Under the pieces are notes generated by a model. The model saw nothing but the letters and a program-made list of their open reading frames with translations, was not told where the DNA came from and searched no databases. A program made the position numbers and the translations under genes. Positions 21,630-28,587 of a stretch of DNA of 33,535 nucleotides are shown piece after piece. Positions within the stretch are counted from its first letter, which is position 1; each line of letters begins with the position of its first letter. This stretch comes from HK-STAS-PATE-42 sp964461505 (GTDB lineage: Bacteria > Patescibacteriota > Saccharimonadia > Saccharimonadales > HK-STAS-PATE-42). Location of the stretch: contig CAYWUW010000006.1 of NCBI GenBank assembly GCA_964461505.1, positions 1 through 33,535 of the forward strand. The letters are read 5' to 3'.

Positions 21630-22883
21630 TCAAGGTTCTAGAAAATCTTTCACTAAGCTTAAGGCTTCTTTTTGAGATTTGATTTTGTGGGCATAGCTCC
21701 AGCGTTTTAAGAATGTGATTTGGCGTTTGGCAAAGTGCCAGCTTTCGGTGTTAAGTTTAGCCAGCATCTCTTCTTGAGAATTGAACTCACCTTCAATATA
21801 CTGCGTGAGGAACTTGTATTCTAGGCCTAGAGATTTTAGCCAAGTTTTTGAGATTCCAGAGGTGATCAGATTTTGAACCTCTTGCAACATTGCCTCGTTC
21901 TCCAAGCGGGAAATTAGCCTTTTTTGAATGTTAAGCTTAATAGTTTCGCGTTCTGGATTTAAGTTTAGGACGAGAGCGTTCGGCCTCAGACCAAGCTTTT
22001 GCACACCGCACTCAATAATCTGAACGGATCCTGCATCTTTCCCTCTCCCTCCGAGGGAGAGGTTAGGTGAGGGTTTTTTAAGTTCTTCTGTGATTTTTGT
22101 TAGAACTAGCTCTAGGTTATCTGTGATTTCATTATTCCAGAATCTTAAAACTCTAACCCCGATGGAATTCAAGAATTCTGTTCTTTGCTGATCATATTCT
22201 TTGTTTTTTTGATGTTGGCCGCCATCGGCTTCGATGGCTAGTTTAAGTTCTGGAGAGTAAAAATCTAGAATATAGCCTTGGATTGGGTATTGCCGCCTAA
22301 ACTTAACTCCGAGTTGGTTGTTTCTTAATTTCGACCAGAGGAGTTTTTCTTGTTTTGTTTGTTCTTTTCTGAGCTTTTTGGCAAAGGGAGTGAGTTTGAG
22401 GTCGCGGTACTGAGAACTTTCACCCCAGCCATAAGTGTTAGATAGCGTATTTGAGCTTAATAGACCCTCCCTCAATCTCTCCCTGCAAGGGAGGGAGGTG
22501 GAGGCCGGCTTGGCGTCTAAGGGAGAGCTAGCCTGCGTAAACTTATACTGTTCGATGACGCTCTCGATGTAAAGGCCGGTTCCGCCAACGATGATTGGGA
22601 GTTTGCCTCGGGAGGAGATCTCATCAATTAAGCTTAGGCAGTCTTTTTGAAACTTATAGACATTGTATTTTTCTTCGGGAGAGAGGATATCTATTAGGTG
22701 ATGTGGAATTCCTTTTGTTTCAGACTTTTTGACTTTTCCGGAGCCGACATCTAGCCCGCGGAAGACTTGGCGAGAATCGGCAGAAATTATCTCGCCGTTA
22801 AACTTCAACGCAAGATCAATTCCTAGCGAGGTTTTGCCAGAAGCGGTCGGCCCCGCAATAACTATAATTTTTGGATACAACAT
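21630..22883 (-). CDS. miaA: tRNA dimethylallyltransferase MiaA with in-frame DUF559 insert
   Basis: MiaA adds dimethylallyl to A37 of tRNAs reading UNN codons. The host parts are clear: P-loop GPTASGKTS (11-19), SADSRQVFRGLDVGSGK (34-50), HHLIDIL, VGGTGLYIESVI (99-110), and the C-terminal LVKDF/AKRQITFLKRW region (to 417). Between about residues 125 and 283 lies foreign sequence, including a DUF559 nuclease domain (164-268). The helical segment that normally precedes the RALE motif in MiaA is not seen, so the insert may have replaced it, or the ancestor was already short. The frame is open throughout. ATG lies 9 nt after TATAAT (TAAGTTTAA between), with no Shine-Dalgarno. Confidence 0.88.
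   Translation of the reverse strand: MLYPKIIVIAGPTASGKTSLGIDLALKFNGEIISADSRQVFRGLDVGSGKVKKSETKGIPHHLIDILSPEEKYNVYKFQKDCLSLIDEISSRGKLPIIVGGTGLYIESVIEQYKFTQASSPLDAKPASTSLPCRERLREGLLSSNTLSNTYGWGESSQYRDLKLTPFAKKLRKEQTKQEKLLWSKLRNNQLGVKFRRQYPIQGYILDFYSPELKLAIEADGGQHQKNKEYDQQRTEFLNSIGVRVLRFWNNEITDNLELVLTKITEELKKPSPNLSLGGRGKDAGSVQIIECGVQKLGLRPNALVLNLNPERETIKLNIQKRLISRLENEAMLQEVQNLITSGISKTWLKSLGLEYKFLTQYIEGEFNSQEEMLAKLNTESWHFAKRQITFLKRWSYAHKIKSQKEALSLVKDFLEP
22041..22073. repeat. Inner-left terminal repeat of the DUF559 element
   Basis: The hairpin CCTCTCCCTC-C-GAGGGAGAGG is followed by TTAGGTGAGGG; homologous and inverted relative to 22463-22506. Confidence 0.75.
22463..22506. repeat. Right terminal repeat of the DUF559 element
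   Basis: CCCTCCCTCAATCTCTCCC then TGCAAGGGAGGGAGGTGGAGG; it reads as the left repeat on the minus strand. Confidence 0.75.
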
Positions 22884-22909
22884 TTAAACTTAATTATATA
22901 ATCAGTTTT
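22884..22909. promoter_or_regulatory. Overlapping divergent -10 boxes of miaA and the DUF3850-like gene
   Basis: The alternating stretch TTATATAA holds TATAAT on both strands: minus 22893-22898 (9 nt before the miaA ATG) and plus 22897-22902 (7 nt before ATG 22910). Two polymerases cannot occupy both at once, so the genes should compete. Confidence 0.65.
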
Positions 22910-23179
22910 ATGAAACATGAAAAAAAGGTTTTGCCAGAATATTTTGAAGCTATTCTAAGTGGAAGTAAGACTTTTGAATTGAGGTTGGCAGATTGGCAAT
23001 GTGAAGAAGGGGATGAGTTAGTTTTGAGGGAATGGGAAGCTAAATCTAAGAAGTATACCGGCAGAGAAATTACCAAAAAAGTTGGCTACGTTCTTAAAAC
23101 TAAGAATCTTGAGTTGTTCCCGGAAGAAGATGTTGAAAAGCACGGCTACCAAGTTATCTCGTTGAAAGATTTGGATTAA
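22910..23179 (+). CDS. DUF3850 / ASCH-like domain protein
   Basis: 89 residues. KVLPEYFEAILSGSKTFELR...CEEGDELVLREW is the DUF3850 pattern, an ASCH/PUA-like beta-barrel fold thought to bind RNA or nucleotides. I take ATG 22910 as the start because the family core begins there and it sits 7 nt behind TATAAT, leaderless; the upstream in-frame ATG at 22871 falls inside miaA and the promoter. The stop TAA lies in a TAAGCTTA palindrome. Confidence 0.82.
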   Translation: MKHEKKVLPEYFEAILSGSKTFELRLADWQCEEGDELVLREWEAKSKKYTGREITKKVGYVLKTKNLELFPEEDVEKHGYQVISLKDLD

Positions 23180-23200
23180 GCTTAGCTACGCGGCTATTTT

Positions 23201-23228
23201 GGATTCTTCACTACGTTCAGAATGACAG
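23201..23228. repeat. Solo copy of the GIY-YIG-type terminal repeat
   Basis: GGATTCTTCACTACG then TTCAGAATGACAG, in the same orientation as the right end of the GIY-YIG element, 30 bp outside its left end. Confidence 0.75.
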
Positions 23229-23257
23229 AGGCGGGGGTTAGGTTTAGCTTTTTAGCA

Positions 23258-23602
23258 CTGTCATTCTGAGACTAAAGCGAAGAATCTAAATCTTCCCACT
23301 TTGGGTTAAATTCATTTATTAAGTTTAGCTTCTTTTTTCTGACCCAACCTTTAATTTCTTTTTCTCTAGCAATTGCATCAGAGACGTTGCTTAACTCTTC
23401 AAAATAGACTAAAGATTTAGCTTTATACTTTGCTGTGAAACCTCCGGTGATTTCATTTTTATGTTCAAAGATTCGTCTTTCTAGATTATTTGTTACGCCA
23501 ACATACAAAGTTCCGTTTGGCTTACTGGCTAGGATGTAAACGTAATAACTTTTCATTAGAATTATTTTTGAGCGGATTCTTCATATGCGTTCAGAATGAC
23601 AG
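23258..23602. mobile_element. GIY-YIG nuclease element with terminal inverted repeats
   Basis: The left end 23258-23286 starts CTGTCATTCTGA and ends GAAGAATC; the right end 23574-23602 is its inverse (GGATTCTTC ... TCAGAATGACAG). Twelve bases at the outer end and eight or nine at the inner end match, with a variable centre. Between them lies one gene, whose last codons are in the left repeat. Relatives of this repeat without a gene are scattered through the window. Confidence 0.72.
23272..23556 (-). CDS. GIY-YIG nuclease family protein (UPF0213-like)
   Basis: 94 residues. YYVYILASKPNGTLYVGVTNNLERRIFEHK is the GIY-YIG core, written here with breaks as YYVYILASK, TLYVGVTNN and LERRIFEHK; the following KEIKGWVRKKK and NPKWEDL are typical of small stand-alone members. 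These are single-domain endonucleases of uncertain cellular role. The final residues DSSL are encoded by the left inverted repeat, so gene and repeat have evolved as one unit. It lies in the short interval between the DUF3850-like gene and the dnaE 3' end. Confidence 0.88.
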   Translation of the reverse strand: MKSYYVYILASKPNGTLYVGVTNNLERRIFEHKNEITGGFTAKYKAKSLVYFEELSNVSDAIAREKEIKGWVRKKKLNLINEFNPKWEDLDSSL

Positions 23603-23616
23603 AAGTGAGACTAGAC

Positions 23617-26600
23617 TTAATTGTAGCTTAGGTTTTCTGGTTGGAAGATTAAGCTTAGTTCGGTTCTGGTTTGGGGAATTAAGCTTAGTTTAAACGGGAG
23701 TTTGAGGGCGCGCTGATTGGGCTTTTGGCCAAAAACTAGAACCAGGCTTGAGGCTCCGGAATTGGCGGTGGCGAGTTCTTTAAGCTTAATTAAATCTGAT
23801 TCATAATTTGATTTAGTTATTTTGATGTAAATTGTTTTAGGTTCTTCTTCTAGAATTGCTGCGGAGGATTTTTTAAACTTTTCGGATTTAAGTTTAGAGC
23901 CTGGCCCATCGTGCACAACTTGAGGTTTGAGGTTTTTGCCAGAATCAAGGTTAGGATCGAGGTTTTGGAGAGTTTCTTCGCTAAGTTCTATAATTTCGTT
24001 AGCCAGAATTTTAACTTCGTCTGTGATGTTGCCATCTCTATCTGTGCAGCTGAACTTACCTTTAGCTAAAAGAACGGCGTTTGGCTTTTGTAGAATTGTT
24101 TGGATTTTTTCGTAAACTTTAGGAAAGATGATTAGTTCGAGTTCGAATTCTAACCCGCTAAGCTTAACAAAAGCCATTTTATCGCCTTTTTTGGTTAGAA
24201 TTTCTCTGGTTGTGGTGACGGTTCCGCCAAAAGTTCCGTTGGCAGCCTCTAGATCTTCTGGGGTGTATTTGGCAAGATCTGTAGATGACTTTTTGAGGAA
24301 CTCGGCGTATTTATCTAGCGGGTGGGAACTTAAGTAAAGCCCTAAAAGTTCTCTTTCCCAGCCAAGTTTTTGGTTATCGGGAGCTTCAACCTCGGTGTTT
24401 GTTAAGCTTAGGCGAGTTTGAATTCCAGATTCTCCACCAAAAAGTGTGGCCTGATTGCTAAGTGCTTCTTTATCTCTTTTTTGAGAAAAAGCGATTAGAG
24501 TTTCAATTTGGTTGAGTAGATCTTGGCGAGTGAGCCCGAACGAATCGAAGGCTCCGGTTTTGATAAGCGATTCAACAACTTTTTTGTTGATAGAACCAGA
24601 ATTAACGCGGACGAAGAAATCTTCTAGATCTTTAAATTGACCGTTTGCATCGCGTTCTTCTACTATTTTTTCGGCTGCGCCGTGGCCGACGTTTTTGATG
24701 GCTCCGAGCCCAAAACGGACTGTATTTTTATCTTTAACAATGGCGAAATCTGGGAAGGATTGGTTGACATCTGGATTAAGAACTTTTAGGCCGATTTTTT
24801 TGCATTCAGAAATTTCGATAGTGAGACGATCGATATTATCGGCATCGGAGGTCATTAAGGCGGCCATAAAAGCATCTGGAAAGTGTGCTTTAAGATAGGC
24901 GGTTTGGTAAGAGATTGCCCCGTAACAGGTAGAGTGTGATTTGTTAAAACAGTAATCGGCAAAACCAAGAAGTTCGTTCCAGCTTTTTTGCATTATTTCG
25001 CGCGGAACTCCGCTAAACTTAATTCCGCCTTCAACGTAACTTTGCTCGAGCGGCTTTAAAACATCAAGCTTCTTTTTTCCGACTGCTTTGCGTAGGGTGT
25101 CGGATTGGCCTCCGGTAAAGCCGCAAACTTCGCGAGCGAAGGCCATGAATTGTTCTTGGTAAACAAGAACTCCGTAAGTATCTGCGTAAGCTTTGGCAAA
25201 GGAAGGGTGATCGTATTCGATTTCTTCGAGGCCATTTTTGCGATTGATAAATTTATCGACTAGACCGGCGCTGAGTGGGCCTGGGCGGTAGAGTGCACCC
25301 ATCGCGATGATATCTTCAAATTCGTTAGGCTTAAGGCGCTTGAGATATTTTTGCATTCCGCTTGATTCAAGCTGGAAGATGCCGATTGTTTCGGCTCTTT
25401 GAAGAAGTTTATAGGCTTCTTCATCATCCAGAGGTAGTGTGTCGACATCTATATCAACTCCGTAGACCTTGCGAATAATGCGCAGAGCGTTGTTGATGAT
25501 GGTGAGGTTGCTTAAGCCTAAGAAATCCATTTTGAGCAGGCCAAGATCTTCGATTGGGTTCATGGTGTACTGCGTGGCAAGACCTCCGTTTTTAGCAACG
25601 TAAAGTGGAGCGTAATCGGTAATATCGGTGGGAGCGATAACTACTCCGGCGGCATGAACTCCGGCGTTGCGGATTGTGCCCTCTAGTTTTACGGCGAGAT
25701 CTAAGATTTGCTTGTTTTCGGGATCTTGATAGGCGGTTTTAAGTTCGGCGTTTTCTTCTAAAGATTTTTTTAGCGGAACATGGCGCCCCTGAACTGGCGG
25801 AGGAATTATTTTGGCAAGCGCATCAACCTTCCAAAGTGGAATTCCTAAAACGCGGCCGACATCGCGGACGGCAGCTCGGGCGGCCATAATTCCGTAAGTT
25901 CCGATGTTAGCAACGCGCTCTGTGCCATATTTTTCAACGCAATATTGAATTACTTCGCCGCGGCGTGAATCCATAATATCGATGTCAATATCTGGCATCG
26001 AGATACGATCTGGGTTTAGAAAGCGTTCAAAAAGGAGGTCGTATTTAAGCGGATCAATCTCGGTAATTCTGAGCGCGTAGGCAATTATGGATCCGGCAGC
26101 AGAGCCGCGCCCTGGGCCGAAGATTATGCCCTGTTCTTTGCCCCAGTTAATAAAATCTTGAACAATTAAGAAGTAGCCGTTAAAGCCCATGCTGTCAACC
26201 ACGCCAAGTTCATATTCGGTGCGCTCGGCTACCTCTTTTGGAACCTTTGCTTTTGCTGCTTTGGTGCTAAGCTTAAATCTTTCTTCTTCTGGAACGCCTC
26301 CGTAACGCCAAGCTAAGCCCTGCCAAGTCATTTTGTGTAGAGCTTCTTCTTCGCTAGAGCCATCAGTAGTTTGAAACTTGGGGATTAGAATTTTGCCAAG
26401 TTCAAATTGGAGGTTGCAACGATCGGCGATTTTTTTAGTGTTTAAGATTAAGTCTGGGTGTTCAGATCCCCAACGTTCAATTAGAGTTTGTGGATCTGTC
26501 AAGAACAAGTCAGTATCTTTAAGACTGAAGCGTTTAGGGTCATCGAGGTTAGATCCGGTGGAAACGGCCAGCAAAGCTTCGTGAACATCTTGATCTGCGT

Positions 26601-27318
26601 GTTCTAGATAATGGGCATCGCAAGTTACAACAGCTGGAATTTGTAGTTCTTGGCTAAGCTTAAGTAATTGATCGTTAACTTTTTTTTGTTCTGCCCAGTG
26701 GTGGCCGTGATCTTGAAGTTCTAAATAGTAGCGATCTGCAAAAATATCTTGATAGATGCTAGCTATCTTTTTGGCTTTTTGGTAAAGACCATCGCGGAGC
26801 GCACTGCCGATTTCGCCTCCGATACAGCCAGAAAGGCAGATGACGCCTTCGGAATACTTGCGGATGAGATCGTGATCGATTCTAGGCTTAAAGTAATAGC
26901 CATCGCGCCAAGCAATTGTGGTGAGCTTGCAAAGATTTTTGTAGCCGACCTCGTTCATGGCGAGTAGAATTAAGTGAAAGCGCTCGCGGTCTTTATCTTT
27001 ATCTTTATCGGTGTGTTTTCTGCTGGCTACATAAAATTCGGAGCCGATAATTGGTTTGATTCCGGCATCTTGGCATTTTTTGTAGAGTTCGATTGCAGCC
27101 GCCATAGAACCGTGATCGGTAACAGCGATGGCTTCCATGCCGAGTTCTTTGGTTTTGGCGACCATCTCTGGTATCTTTTGAAGCCCATCAAGGATGGAGT
27201 AATGGGAATGGTTATGGAGATGAACGTAATCGGAAGGTTTAAGCTTAGCGCCTTTAGAGGTCTCACTCCTTACCTCTTGCTTTTTTTCAGCCACAGCAGC
27301 GCTAGACTTTTTGCCCAA
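23617..27318 (-). CDS. dnaE: DNA polymerase III alpha subunit
   Basis: At 1233 residues this is the replicative polymerase. N-terminal PHP domain with HLHNHSHYSILDG (about 33) and VTDHGSM; the polymerase palm has PDIDIDIMDSRRGE (about 440) and the third catalytic Asp in LLKMDFLGLSNLTII (about 594); fingers YGVLVYQEQ and the beta-binding/HhH region follow; an OB-fold (GTFGGTVTTTREI, about 1022) and a C-terminal extension close the protein. The start is TTG 27318: no in-frame ATG exists before the PHP core, and a GGGGGA purine run lies 8 nt upstream. A TATAAT (27387-27392) joined to TAAGCTTAAG gives a leader of about 60 nt with a palindromic repeat. Confidence 0.96.
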   Translation of the reverse strand: MGKKSSAAVAEKKQEVRSETSKGAKLKPSDYVHLHNHSHYSILDGLQKIPEMVAKTKELGMEAIAVTDHGSMAAAIELYKKCQDAGIKPIIGSEFYVASRKHTDKDKDKDRERFHLILLAMNEVGYKNLCKLTTIAWRDGYYFKPRIDHDLIRKYSEGVICLSGCIGGEIGSALRDGLYQKAKKIASIYQDIFADRYYLELQDHGHHWAEQKKVNDQLLKLSQELQIPAVVTCDAHYLEHADQDVHEALLAVSTGSNLDDPKRFSLKDTDLFLTDPQTLIERWGSEHPDLILNTKKIADRCNLQFELGKILIPKFQTTDGSSEEEALHKMTWQGLAWRYGGVPEEERFKLSTKAAKAKVPKEVAERTEYELGVVDSMGFNGYFLIVQDFINWGKEQGIIFGPGRGSAAGSIIAYALRITEIDPLKYDLLFERFLNPDRISMPDIDIDIMDSRRGEVIQYCVEKYGTERVANIGTYGIMAARAAVRDVGRVLGIPLWKVDALAKIIPPPVQGRHVPLKKSLEENAELKTAYQDPENKQILDLAVKLEGTIRNAGVHAAGVVIAPTDITDYAPLYVAKNGGLATQYTMNPIEDLGLLKMDFLGLSNLTIINNALRIIRKVYGVDIDVDTLPLDDEEAYKLLQRAETIGIFQLESSGMQKYLKRLKPNEFEDIIAMGALYRPGPLSAGLVDKFINRKNGLEEIEYDHPSFAKAYADTYGVLVYQEQFMAFAREVCGFTGGQSDTLRKAVGKKKLDVLKPLEQSYVEGGIKFSGVPREIMQKSWNELLGFADYCFNKSHSTCYGAISYQTAYLKAHFPDAFMAALMTSDADNIDRLTIEISECKKIGLKVLNPDVNQSFPDFAIVKDKNTVRFGLGAIKNVGHGAAEKIVEERDANGQFKDLEDFFVRVNSGSINKKVVESLIKTGAFDSFGLTRQDLLNQIETLIAFSQKRDKEALSNQATLFGGESGIQTRLSLTNTEVEAPDNQKLGWERELLGLYLSSHPLDKYAEFLKKSSTDLAKYTPEDLEAANGTFGGTVTTTREILTKKGDKMAFVKLSGLEFELELIIFPKVYEKIQTILQKPNAVLLAKGKFSCTDRDGNITDEVKILANEIIELSEETLQNLDPNLDSGKNLKPQVVHDGPGSKLKSEKFKKSSAAILEEEPKTIYIKITKSNYESDLIKLKELATANSGASSLVLVFGQKPNQRALKLPFKLSLIPQTRTELSLIFQPENLSYN

Positions 27319-27353
27319 GATTTATTCCCCCACTTTACTTTAACTTCGCCTAG

Positions 27354-27392
27354 ATCCCAACCTGCGTTGGGACATGCTTAAGCTTAATTATA
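27354..27392 (-). promoter_or_regulatory. dnaE -10 box, palindrome and leader hairpin
   Basis: TATAAT (27387-27392) runs into TAAGCTTAAG; the leader then carries the hairpin CCCAACgcaGGTTGGG-type unit (27354-27373), a member of the dispersed palindromes. Confidence 0.55.
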
Positions 27393-27437
27393 ACACTCAA
27401 GAATTAAGATGTTTGGAGATAAGTTAGCAACAAAAAA

Positions 27438-27824
27438 CTACTTTAGGATTTTTTGGGCGATTGGGGAGTTGGTTGTTACAATTGTGTAGCCATCGATTTT
27501 TTGACCTAAGCGCATTGTGAAATCTCCCGCCAGATAAATGAGCCTTTCCTGCCCGTTATACTTAAGCTTATGCTTGCTTCCGATGTGTTTTTGGTTACCA
27601 GATTCAACAATTTCAGATTCTCTTAATGCCCTGCCAAGTTGATCTTGCTCGGCAAATAAGGCTCTTTCTCGAAACTTTGCTTCTTCCCATGGAGCATTAT
27701 CGTGCCAGGTTTCTGAGCTCTGGTTTAGGGCCTCTTTGAATTCTGGGGCTAAGTTCTTAAGTTCTTGAGAGATTTCTTCAAGGCGATTCTTGAGAAGCTC
27801 GTAATCTTCTAACAATATCTTCAT
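27438..27824 (-). CDS. GreA-like transcript cleavage factor
   Basis: 128 residues, shorter than GreA (about 158). The N-terminal 75 residues look like the GreA coiled coil: LEEISQELK, then a tip at ETWHDNAPWEEAKFRE resembling the GreA DLSENAEY segment with its acidic residues, then a second helix ending ESEIVESG. The C-terminal half is reduced and only loosely resembles the GreA FKBP-like domain. Gre factors stimulate RNA polymerase to cleave backtracked RNA. The leader contains a terminator-like hairpin (27863-27897), so its own expression may be attenuated. Confidence 0.6.
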   Translation of the reverse strand: MKILLEDYELLKNRLEEISQELKNLAPEFKEALNQSSETWHDNAPWEEAKFRERALFAEQDQLGRALRESEIVESGNQKHIGSKHKLKYNGQERLIYLAGDFTMRLGQKIDGYTIVTTNSPIAQKILK

Positions 27825-27861
27825 ATTAATTTTATTTTAAGTTTACTTTTTTTGAAAAAGA

Positions 27862-27937
27862 ATAAAAAAACACCTGTAGTTTATTATTCTAGGTGTTGAT
27901 GGAGCTCTGAGGTAACGTTTGAGCTCTTTAGATTTAG
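27862..27937 (-). ncRNA. Possible ~75-nt small RNA or attenuated leader
   Basis: From the predicted start after TATAAT (27941-27946; -35-like TTGCCG 17 nt further up) to the U-run at 27863 the transcript would fold into two hairpins, GAGCTC/GAGCTC and the terminator AACACCT/AGGTGTT. It is either an independent small RNA or the attenuated leader of the GreA-like gene. Confidence 0.4.
27863..27897 (-). terminator. Terminator-like hairpin in the GreA-like gene leader
   Basis: AACACCT and AGGTGTT pair around a 15-nt loop and are followed by TTTTTTT on the minus strand, about 39 nt before the ATG. Confidence 0.65.
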
Positions 27938-27940
27938 TTA

Positions 27941-27969
27941 ATTATAACAAAACCACTTGGTGTCGGCAA
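27941..27969 (-). promoter_or_regulatory. Promoter of the GreA-like gene/leader RNA
   Basis: TTGCCG, a 17-nt spacer and TATAAT (27941-27946). The -35 lies inside the terminator hairpin at 27951-27975. Confidence 0.5.
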
Positions 27970-27980
27970 GTGGTTTTTTT
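27951..27980 (-). terminator. Terminator downstream of rpsJ
   Basis: The 9-bp stem AACCACTTG/CAAGTGGTT has a U-rich run on both strands (TTTTTTT on plus, TTTTGTT on minus). The obvious client is the tuf-rpsJ unit, which ends 240 nt earlier on the minus strand. The rest of 27981-28222 holds a repeat-like unit (GTTCCTGCTTTCGCGGGAAT, 28188-28207) and AAGCTTAAGCTTAA, but no gene. Confidence 0.7.
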
Positions 27981-28222
27981 GAGAATTGTTTTTGAAGGTG
28001 ATCGGTTAAAATCGTTTTGTTTTTTTATAGATTAAGTTTAGTAATCAATTGTTTTAGTTTTTATTTTGCTCCTTTTCTATCTGTTTAGAATTATATGCAA
28101 AAAGCTTAAGCTTAATCAAGACTGATAATTCTGAAAGATATATGGTATTTAAGTTTACGAATTTAAGTTTATGACTTTGAGCCTAAGGTTCCTGCTTTCG
28201 CGGGAATAACTTAAGCTTAGTG

Positions 28223-28546
28223 CTACATTTTGATTTCAACGTCGCAACCTGCGGGCAGGTTGAGGCTCATCAATCGATCGATGGTTTGAGGAGTTGGCTC
28301 TAGAACATCAATAATGCGCTTATGAACTTTGGCCTCAAACTGATCTTTAGATTCTTTGTATTTGTGTGGAGATTTTGTAATGCTGTAAAGCGTACGGCTC
28401 GTAGGCAGAGGAATTGGCCCGTTAACTTTGGCTCCGGTTCTGGCGGCGATATCAACAATTTGCTTAGCAGATTGATCGGCTACTTTGTGATCGAATGCTT
28501 TCAACCTGATTCTAATCTTACCTGTTGCCTTAGTTGCGGTGGCCAT
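28223..28546 (-). CDS. rpsJ: 30S ribosomal protein S10
   Basis: 107 residues, full length. KIRIRLKAFDHKVAD, GPIPLPTSRTLYSI and SPHKYKESKDQFE are S10 signatures. S10 is both a 30S protein and the NusE partner of NusG. It lies 41 nt after tuf and is followed by a terminator, not by rplC-rplD, so here it is separated from the rest of the S10 operon. Confidence 0.97.
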   Translation of the reverse strand: MATATKATGKIRIRLKAFDHKVADQSAKQIVDIAARTGAKVNGPIPLPTSRTLYSITKSPHKYKESKDQFEAKVHKRIIDVLEPTPQTIDRLMSLNLPAGCDVEIKM

Positions 28547-28587
28547 ATTCTTTGTTTTTTACCTTAAGCTTAGCTATTTTTTGTAGA

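Larger units (their letters stand above)
22035..22511. mobile_element. DUF559 nuclease element inserted in miaA
   Basis: The insert encodes, in the miaA frame, a DUF559 domain (PD-(D/E)xK/Vsr-like fold): FAKKLRKEQTKQEKLLW, KFRRQYPIQGYILDF, LAIEADGGQH and VLRFWNNE retain the expected acidic residues. It is bounded by inverted copies of one GC-rich repeat: 22041-22073 (containing GGGAGAGGTTAGGTGAGGG) and, on the opposite strand, 22463-22506 (containing GGGAGAGATTGAGGGAGGG). Each end also forms its own hairpin. Host coding sequence resumes on both sides. This is seen directly; mobility is inferred. Confidence 0.8.
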
